Source: Arthrobacter sp. ISL-48 (GTDB lineage: Bacteria; Actinomycetota; Actinomycetes; Actinomycetales; Micrococcaceae). Taken from it: DNA of 64,000 bases. Every line of letters starts with the position of its first letter. Position 1 is the first letter of the stretch. The notes beneath the pieces were generated by a model. It was given only the letters and a program-made list of their open reading frames with translations. It did no database searches and was not told the origin of the DNA. Where the stretch lies: NCBI RefSeq assembly GCF_018613805.1, contig NZ_JAGGPL010000018.1, positions 186,001 to 250,000 of the forward strand, read 5' to 3'. A program made the position numbers and the translations under genes. This document shows, in pieces, positions 58,016-64,000 of the stretch.

Positions 58016-58999
58016 ATGCTTAAGTACCTCGCCAAGCGCGGCATCACGTATGTCTTCATGATCTTCCTGACCACCTCCGCCGGGTACTTCCTGGCTGTCA
58101 CTTCCCTCAAGCCTGCACTGTTGGAACAGGAGCGGATCCCTCGCCCCACACCCGAGCAGGTTGCCAACTCCATGCGCTTGAAAGGCCTGGATCCCGGCCT
58201 CAGTCCCTGGGAACGCTACGTCGATTGGCTCACCGGCATCGTAACCCGTTGGGACTGGGGCCGCAGCCCTAACGGGGCGTACATCAACGCTGAATTCGGC
58301 GACCGTGTGTGGATCTCAACCCGGCTCTTTTTGGGAGCCATCATCCTGACGCTCGTCATCGGCGTTGCCCTTGGCGTCTACTCGGCCGCCCGGCAGTACA
58401 AGTACCAGGACCGGATCATCACGTCCTACAGCTACCTCGCCTATATCGTGCCTGCACCCATCGCCTACTTCCTGGTCCAACTGGGCGCCATCAATGTCAA
58501 CGAGACGGTGGGAGAACGCATCTTCTTTGTCACGGGCATCTCCACCCCCGGAATGGAACCCGGTTGGCCGCAATTCGTCGACATGCTGGCGCATTACGCG
58601 GTGCCCACCATCGCCATCACCCTGGTGGGATGGGGTTCCTACCAGATCGCCCAGCGGCAGTACTTGTTGGACAACGTCAATGCCGACTTTGTCCGCACAG
58701 CCCGTGCCAAGGGACTCACTCGCAACCAGGCCATCACGCGGCACGCCCTCCGGGTTTCGTTCATTCCCGTGGCCCAGAGCATCGCCTTCACGATTCCGGC
58801 CATTTTTGCCGGCGGCTTCTTCGCCGAGAAAATCTTCGCCTGGCCGGGCGTCGGCTCCTGGAGCATTGACGCCATCTCGTTGCAAGACGTCAACGCCGCG
58901 ACGGCCACCCTGGCCTACGGTTCAGTCATTTTCGCCCTCGGCGCCATCCTGGCCGACTTCGCCACGACGCTTGTCGACCCGAGAGTGCGGGTGCAGTAG
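58016..58999 (+). CDS. ABC transporter permease, DppB type (second importer)
   Basis: A 327-residue permease with about six helices. The first helix follows MLKYLAKRGITYVF; motifs include LSPWERYVDWLTGIVTRWDWGRS and the EAA-type loop ARAKGLTRNQAITRHALRVSFIPV. ATG 58016 gives the standard DppB N-terminus. It is the first gene of a four-gene Dpp/Opp-type operon, with permease, ATPase and binding protein following. Confidence 0.85.
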   Translation: MLKYLAKRGITYVFMIFLTTSAGYFLAVTSLKPALLEQERIPRPTPEQVANSMRLKGLDPGLSPWERYVDWLTGIVTRWDWGRSPNGAYINAEFGDRVWISTRLFLGAIILTLVIGVALGVYSAARQYKYQDRIITSYSYLAYIVPAPIAYFLVQLGAINVNETVGERIFFVTGISTPGMEPGWPQFVDMLAHYAVPTIAITLVGWGSYQIAQRQYLLDNVNADFVRTARAKGLTRNQAITRHALRVSFIPVAQSIAFTIPAIFAGGFFAEKIFAWPGVGSWSIDAISLQDVNAATATLAYGSVIFALGAILADFATTLVDPRVRVQ

Positions 59000-59001
59000 C
59001 C

Positions 59002-59976
59002 ATGACAAACCTCAATGCAGTGGATGCCGCGGCCGTCGCAGAGGAGGCGCACCTCCAAAACGCCGATGTGGTGATCGGGAAATCCACCATCATCTTCCGC
59101 CGCTTCATGCGCAACAAGACCGCCGTGGCCGGCCTCGTGGTCTTCCTGGGACTTACCGTCTTCTCCTTTGTGGGCGGGTTCTTCACTCCCTGGGACAAGG
59201 AGACAATCGACCCCTTCAACATCGCCATGCCGCCGTCGGGAGAACATTTCCTGGGCACTTCACAGGCGGGCATCGATCTCTATGCCATGACCGTGGAGGG
59301 CACCAGGATCTCCATCCTGATCGGGCTGATCGTTGGACTTGTTTCGGTGCTGATCGCTGCGGTTTACGGCTGCACCATGGCCTACTTCGGCGGCAAGGTG
59401 GACAAGGTGATGCTCTTCGTTCTCGAAGCGCTCATCATGATGCCGGCACTGCTAGTGGTTGCCGTGGCCACCAGCGGTGGCGGTGCTGGGCTGAAAAGGG
59501 ACCTCCCCAGCTGGCTGCTACTGATTATCGTTCTGCTGGTCTTCAGCTGGATGGGCACCGCCCGGCTGATCCGCTCCCTTTCCATGTCGCTCATGCAGCG
59601 GGACTACGTCAAAGCCGCCCAGTACATGGGGGTGCCGCCACGCAGGATCGTGTGGCGGCACCTGGTCCCCAATATCGGTTCGCTGCTGGTTCTGGACATC
59701 ACCCGCGGCGTCACCGGCGCCGTCCTCGCTGAAGTCGCCTTCTCCTTCATCGGCATAGGCATCAAGGTGCCGGACGTCAGCCTGGGCGTCCTGATCGGCA
59801 GCGCCACCTCCCAGGTTCAGACCTTCCCGTGGATGTTCTGGGTGCCGCTGACAGTGATGTTCCTGCTGACAGGGTCCCTTGCCATGATGAATGACGGCCT
59901 GCGGGACGCGTTCGACCCCAGCTCCAGTTCCATAGGAAGCGCCAGGAAAAACAGCGCAAAGAAGAAGCAGGCATGA
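59002..59976 (+). CDS. ABC transporter permease, DppC type (second importer)
   Basis: A 324-residue permease: a polar ~30-residue N-terminus, a first helix after RRFMRNKTAVAGLVVFLG, then PPSGEHFLGTSQAGIDLYAMTVEGTRISILIG and the EAA loop KAAQYMGVPPRRIVWRHLVPNI. It starts two bases after the DppB-type stop, and its stop overlaps the ATPase start (ATGA). Confidence 0.87.
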   Translation: MTNLNAVDAAAVAEEAHLQNADVVIGKSTIIFRRFMRNKTAVAGLVVFLGLTVFSFVGGFFTPWDKETIDPFNIAMPPSGEHFLGTSQAGIDLYAMTVEGTRISILIGLIVGLVSVLIAAVYGCTMAYFGGKVDKVMLFVLEALIMMPALLVVAVATSGGGAGLKRDLPSWLLLIIVLLVFSWMGTARLIRSLSMSLMQRDYVKAAQYMGVPPRRIVWRHLVPNIGSLLVLDITRGVTGAVLAEVAFSFIGIGIKVPDVSLGVLIGSATSQVQTFPWMFWVPLTVMFLLTGSLAMMNDGLRDAFDPSSSSIGSARKNSAKKKQA

Positions 59977-62219
59977 GCAGCGAAACGTACCTCGAACCGG
60001 CGGATTCCAGGCCCTCCCCGGCTGACCGCCTGCACATTGCGGGCCTGGACCGATCCCTTCCAATGGACGGTGCCGTCCTTTCCGTTCGGGACCTGAACGT
60101 CCGGTTCAATACCGAAAACGGCCTGGTGCACGCGGTCCGCGGAGTGGATTTTGACCTGATGCCGGGCAAGACACTGGGCATCGTGGGGGAGTCAGGGTCA
60201 GGAAAGTCGGTGACGTCGCTCGCCATCATGGGCTTGCTGCCCACCACGGCGGACGTCAGCGGCTCTGTGATGCTCAAGGGCAAGGAGCTGTTGGGCCTCA
60301 ACGATAAGGCCATGTGCGCCTACCGCGGCAACGACATAGCGATGGTGTTCCAGGACCCGCTGTCGTCCCTCACTCCGGTGTACACGGTTGGCGCCCAGAT
60401 TACCGAGGCCCTGACCATCCACAACCCGACGATGAGCAAGCAGGCCAAAGAAGCCCGCGCCGTCGAACTTCTGTCCATGGTGGGCATCCCCAGCCCGAAG
60501 GACCGCCTCAGGGCCTTCCCCCACGAGTTCTCCGGCGGCATGCGCCAGCGGGTGATGATCGCGATCGCGATCGCCAACAACCCCCGGGTACTGGTCGCGG
60601 ACGAGCCGACGACGGCCCTCGACGTCACCATCCAGGCCCAGGTGCTGGAGGTGCTGCACACCGCGCAGGAGGAAACGGGCGCCGCCGTCGTGATGATCAC
60701 GCACGATCTGGGTGTGGTGGCCGGCATGGCCGACGACATCATGGTCATGTATGCGGGCAAACCGGTGGAAACCGGGGGAGTGGATGACATTTACTACAAC
60801 CCGCGAATGCCGTACACCATGGGACTGCTCGGGGCAGTGCCCCGGGTGGATGTGGCCGAGAAGGCCTCGCTGGTCCCGATCGAGGGCATCCCGCCTAACC
60901 TGGTCCGCACCCCCACGGGCTGTTCCTTTGCGCCACGGTGCCCCCTGGTCTCGGAGGCATGCCTGAACGGTGAGCCGGCTCTGGCGCCCGTCCCGGGAGG
61001 GGCCCTTCACCGTGCGGCCTGCATCAAGTCCGCTTCCCTGGGCGCAGACGTGGACGTCCACGAGGTCTTCTCCGCGCCGCCGCGGCCGGAATCCCGGTTT
61101 GATCTCATCCCTCGCGAGGAACGCCGCGCTGTCCTCCAGCTCAAGGATGTCCGCAAGCATTTCCCTTTGACCAAGGGCGCCCTCCTCAAACGGCGGATCG
61201 GCACGGTGAAGGCCGTGGACGGCCTGAGCTTCGACATCCGCGAGGGCGAGTGCTTCTCGATCGTTGGGGAGTCCGGCTCGGGCAAAACCACCACTCTCCT
61301 GGAAATCATGGAATTCCATAGTGATCAGGACGGGGAGGTGGTCATCGGCGGGATCAGCAACAAGGACGCAGCCGACGCCAAGACCAAAAGTGCCATGCGC
61401 AAGGAACTGCAGATGGTCTTCCAGGATCCCACCGGTGCCCTTGATCCGCGGTTCACGGTATACGAGGTCCTGGCGGAACCGCTGCAGAACGCCGGCCTCG
61501 CCAAGCCGGCCATCCGAAAGCGGATCATGGAGCTGATGGAGCTCGTGGGCCTGCAGCCGGACCACGTCAACCGCTTCCCCAACCAGTTCTCCGGCGGCCA
61601 GCGGCAGCGCGTTGGCATAGCCCGGGCCCTGGCCGTAAACCCGAGGCTGGTGGTGCTGGACGAGCCCGTGTCCGCCCTGGACGTCTCCGTCCAGGCAGGC
61701 GTCATCAACCTCCTGGACAAGCTCCGCGCAGAACTGGGCCTCAGCTACCTCTTGGTGGCGCACGATCTTTCCGTGGTGCGTCACATATCCAACCGCGTGG
61801 CGGTCATGTACTTGGGCAAGATTGTGGAGATCGGCGAGGTGGACCGGGTCTTTGACAATCCGCGCCATCCCTACACACGAGCTTTGCTGTCCGCCATTCC
61901 GGTGCCGGATCCGCATCTGGAACGCACACGCGAACGGATCATCCTGCAAGGAGACCTGCCATCTCCTTTGGAGGCGCCCAAGGGCTGCAACTTCGCCACC
62001 CGCTGCCCCGTCTTCGCCGCCCTGCCTGCGGCCAAGAAGGAACAGTGCCTCACCCTGGAACCGCCCCTGGAATACGATCCGCCGTCAGCCGCAGCCCAGG
62101 CGCTCGAGGCAGGACCCGTACCGGCTCCGGACCAGCAATTCGCCTGCTTCTTCCCCGATGGCGAACTGGACGAGGACATGCTGGTGGTCCATGAAACGGC
62201 GGACCACGATGCACCGTAG
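59973..62219 (+). CDS. Fused double ATP-binding protein of the second Dpp-type importer
   Basis: A 748-residue fusion of two ATPases. The first has Walker A GESGSGKS, signature FSGGMRQR, Walker B VLVADEPTTALD and a cysteine-rich oligopeptide-transporter tail (GCSFAPRCPLVSEAC). The second has GESGSGKTTTL, FSGGQRQR, VVLDEPVSALD and a similar tail (GCNFATRCPVF). These tails are typical of peptide importers and are missing from the shorter fused ATPase at 6513-8225, a useful contrast between the two systems. Confidence 0.88.
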   Translation: MSSETYLEPADSRPSPADRLHIAGLDRSLPMDGAVLSVRDLNVRFNTENGLVHAVRGVDFDLMPGKTLGIVGESGSGKSVTSLAIMGLLPTTADVSGSVMLKGKELLGLNDKAMCAYRGNDIAMVFQDPLSSLTPVYTVGAQITEALTIHNPTMSKQAKEARAVELLSMVGIPSPKDRLRAFPHEFSGGMRQRVMIAIAIANNPRVLVADEPTTALDVTIQAQVLEVLHTAQEETGAAVVMITHDLGVVAGMADDIMVMYAGKPVETGGVDDIYYNPRMPYTMGLLGAVPRVDVAEKASLVPIEGIPPNLVRTPTGCSFAPRCPLVSEACLNGEPALAPVPGGALHRAACIKSASLGADVDVHEVFSAPPRPESRFDLIPREERRAVLQLKDVRKHFPLTKGALLKRRIGTVKAVDGLSFDIREGECFSIVGESGSGKTTTLLEIMEFHSDQDGEVVIGGISNKDAADAKTKSAMRKELQMVFQDPTGALDPRFTVYEVLAEPLQNAGLAKPAIRKRIMELMELVGLQPDHVNRFPNQFSGGQRQRVGIARALAVNPRLVVLDEPVSALDVSVQAGVINLLDKLRAELGLSYLLVAHDLSVVRHISNRVAVMYLGKIVEIGEVDRVFDNPRHPYTRALLSAIPVPDPHLERTRERIILQGDLPSPLEAPKGCNFATRCPVFAALPAAKKEQCLTLEPPLEYDPPSAAAQALEAGPVPAPDQQFACFFPDGELDEDMLVVHETADHDAP

Positions 62220-62271
62220 ATTTTTTCGACCCATCACAAGCACCACCACTCGCACCAATGAAGGGAACACC

Positions 62272-63990
62272 ATGAAGAATCGGACCAGAATTGGCGGAGC
62301 GGCGGTCATTGCTGCGGCTCTGACGCTGACGGCCTGTGGCTCGGGAGGCTCACCCACGGGGCCGGAGTCCGCCAAGGGACAGCAAGCCGGCAGCGATCTC
62401 TCCAAACTGATCAGCATCAATGCCAAGGACGCCAAGGACCTTCAGCAGGGCGGCAAGGTCACGCTTCCACTGCTCAGTATCGGCCCGGACTTCAACGGGT
62501 TCTCCAACAACGGCAACAGTTCTGACAACTCGGCACTGATGGCTTCGATCAATCCGGTAACGGTGTCAAGTGGCGGCATCGGGGGGTGCTGGAAGTTCGA
62601 TTTCGTGGGAAAGGCCACCCCCAACAAGGACTTCTGCGAGTCGGTGGACAGCGAGATCAAGGATGGCAAGCAGACCATCACCATCAAGGTCAACCCTAAG
62701 GCCACGTACAACGACGGCACGCCCATCGACATCAAGGCCTTCCAGAACACCTGGAACATTCTCAAGGGCTCAAATCCCGATTACGACATCGTGAACTCCG
62801 GCGCCTATCAGTTCGTTGACTCGGTGGAGGCGGGCAGCAGCGACAAGGAAGTCATCGTCAAGACCAGCCAACCGGTCTACCCGCTGGACTCCCTCTTCTT
62901 CGGCCTAATCAACCCTAATGTTAATTCCCCCGAGATTTTCAACAACGGCTTCAACGGCAACCTGCACCCGGAATGGATGGCCGGGCCGTTCAAGCTGGAC
63001 AAGTATGACAGCGCAGCCAAGACCGTAACGGCCGTCGCGAATGACAAATGGTGGGGAACCAAGCCTGTCCTGGAAAGTGTCACCTTCCGTCAGCTGGAGT
63101 CAAGTGCACAGATCGCTGCCTTCAAGAACGGCGAAATTGACGCCATGTCGGCGAATACGGTCGCACTCTACAAGCAGGTGGACGGGACCAAGGATTCCGA
63201 GGTCCGCCGCGGGCAACGGCTCTTCGCAGGTGGCATGAACATCAACGCCCAGAAGGTTCCAGATGTCGCTGTCCGTAAGGCCATCTTCACCGCTGTTGAC
63301 CGCGCGGCCGTGCGCAAGGTCCGCTTCAACGGCCTGAACTGGGACGAGCCGAGCTCCGGCTCCATGATGCTCCTGCCGTTCTCCGAGTACTACCAGGACA
63401 ACTACCCGGTCAAGGAAACCGGCGCGGATGCGGCCAAGAAGGTCCTGACCGACGCCGGCTACACTCCTAACGCGTCGGGCATCATGGAGAAGGACGGAAA
63501 GCCGGCCGCTTTCAGGATCAGCAACTTCGGCGACGACCCCACGTCGCTCGCCACCACGCAGACGCTGCAGAAGCAGCTGCAGGCAGGCGGTATGGATGTG
63601 GGCATCGACCAGCGCGCCTCCGCGGACTTCAACAAGGTCATGGGCGGCCGTGACTTCGACCTCAGCCTTTCCGGCTATACCGTTGGAGCCGATGCAACGG
63701 ACTCCGTGAAGCAGTACTACGATTCCAAGGTCAGCGAGAACAAACTGGGCGACGCGGAACTGGACGCAGACATCGCCAAGCTGGCCACCATCGAAGACAA
63801 CGCCGAGCGTAACAAGGCGGCCATGGAAGTTGAGCGCAAGCATATGGCCAAGTACTTCTCTCTGGGTCCCGTGTTCAACGGCCCGCAGATCTCCTTCGTC
63901 CGCACCGGCCTGGCAAACTACGGACCGTCACTGTTCCAGAGCCTGTCCCAGGTTCCGGATTGGAGCACCCTGGGCTGGGTCAAGAAGTAA
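62272..63990 (+). CDS. ABC transporter substrate-binding lipoprotein, SBP family 5 (second importer)
   Basis: A 572-residue family 5 binding protein with signal peptide MKNRTRIGGAAVIAAALTLTAC (lipidated C22) and hallmarks KVNPKATYNDGTPIDIKAFQNTWNIL, NPDVAVRKAIFTAVDR-like PDVAVRKAIFTAVDRAAV, and the closing YFSLGPVFNGPQISF. ATG 62272 follows AAGGGAAC; the longer frame is an ATPase shadow. Oligopeptide import is the default role. It is the last gene of the operon, 52 bases after the ATPase. Confidence 0.87.
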   Translation: MKNRTRIGGAAVIAAALTLTACGSGGSPTGPESAKGQQAGSDLSKLISINAKDAKDLQQGGKVTLPLLSIGPDFNGFSNNGNSSDNSALMASINPVTVSSGGIGGCWKFDFVGKATPNKDFCESVDSEIKDGKQTITIKVNPKATYNDGTPIDIKAFQNTWNILKGSNPDYDIVNSGAYQFVDSVEAGSSDKEVIVKTSQPVYPLDSLFFGLINPNVNSPEIFNNGFNGNLHPEWMAGPFKLDKYDSAAKTVTAVANDKWWGTKPVLESVTFRQLESSAQIAAFKNGEIDAMSANTVALYKQVDGTKDSEVRRGQRLFAGGMNINAQKVPDVAVRKAIFTAVDRAAVRKVRFNGLNWDEPSSGSMMLLPFSEYYQDNYPVKETGADAAKKVLTDAGYTPNASGIMEKDGKPAAFRISNFGDDPTSLATTQTLQKQLQAGGMDVGIDQRASADFNKVMGGRDFDLSLSGYTVGADATDSVKQYYDSKVSENKLGDAELDADIAKLATIEDNAERNKAAMEVERKHMAKYFSLGPVFNGPQISFVRTGLANYGPSLFQSLSQVPDWSTLGWVKK

Positions 63991-64000
63991 CCCCTCCCGC

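Noticed and set aside
60198..61949. Minus-strand open frame of 583 codons opposite the fused ATPase
   Set aside because: It is an antisense shadow of an ATPase with all motifs, with no ribosome site and no recognisable domain.
1..64000. CRISPR array, tRNA or rRNA genes, insertion sequences
   Set aside because: No regularly spaced direct repeats, no tRNA-like cloverleaf ends, no rRNA-conserved stretches and no transposase-like protein were seen on either strand.

Overview
The window reads as chromosome of a high-GC soil actinobacterium, most like the Arthrobacter/Pseudarthrobacter group (Micrococcaceae). The signs are strong third-position G/C, frequent GTG and TTG starts, AAGGAG-type ribosome sites, an LigC-type ATP-dependent ligase, a DtxR/IdeR-type iron box, actinobacterial pca gene order and a QsuB-type fused dehydroshikimate dehydratase. 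This genus-level call is inference. I see no rRNA, tRNA, CRISPR array, transposase or phage structural gene.

Layout. 0-1.6 kb: accessory genes (a Xre/MbcA/ParS-type antitoxin overlapping a partner cut by the window edge, and a P-loop kinase overlapping a MORN/YwqK-type gene). 1.7-6.6 kb: GH13 glycosidase coupled to an LLM flavin oxidoreductase, an AEC carrier and ATP-dependent ligase. 6.5-11.6 kb: a complete Dpp/Opp-type importer behind an iron box. 11.9-25 kb: a quinate/shikimate and protocatechuate locus. It has an MFS importer, an IclR regulator, shikimate dehydrogenase, dehydroshikimate dehydratase, pcaHG, pcaB, pcaD, pcaC, pcaF, pcaIJ and pcaR. Together these convert shikimate-type hydroaromatics through protocatechuate and 3-oxoadipate to succinyl-CoA and acetyl-CoA. 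25-27 kb: a visibly lower-GC RloA/RloB defence pair, with copies of a palindromic repeat at 24053-24123 and 27122-27186. 27.3-30.2 kb: pntA-pntA2-pntB transhydrogenase. 30-33.3 kb: lipid kinase, membrane-ACT protein, FUSC protein.

33.3-35.4 kb: an IclR regulator and pobA, which feed 4-hydroxybenzoate into the same protocatechuate pathway. 35.4-37 kb: a TetR regulator divergent from an FAD monooxygenase across a clear palindrome. 37-41.1 kb: an Fe3+/aminoethylphosphonate-type ABC importer with fused permease. 41.3-44.3 kb: GNAT, histidine phosphatase and purB. 44.5-46.3 kb: an ESX-like helical protein coupled to an alpha/beta hydrolase. 46.2-52.5 kb: small membrane protein, hisC-type aminotransferase, an E1alpha/E1beta/E2 2-oxoacid dehydrogenase set and a PAP2-like protein. 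52.6-57.7 kb: universal stress protein, aminotransferase, PEP-mutase-family enzyme, GerMN lipoprotein, and an FMN reductase divergent from a TetR regulator. 58-64 kb: a second complete Dpp/Opp-type importer.

The most unusual material is non-coding. Two 84-bp elements about 31 kb apart share outer arms and a central GCGTGTC-N5-GACACGC hairpin. A second palindrome family shows a paired base change. There is a 42-bp dyad before the E1alpha gene, and paired candidate operators occur in both aromatic regulons. The best candidates for little-described protein systems are the ESX-like/hydrolase pair and the iron-box-controlled SBP5 importer. All starts were chosen by eye from ribosome sites and homology, and no database search was possible.
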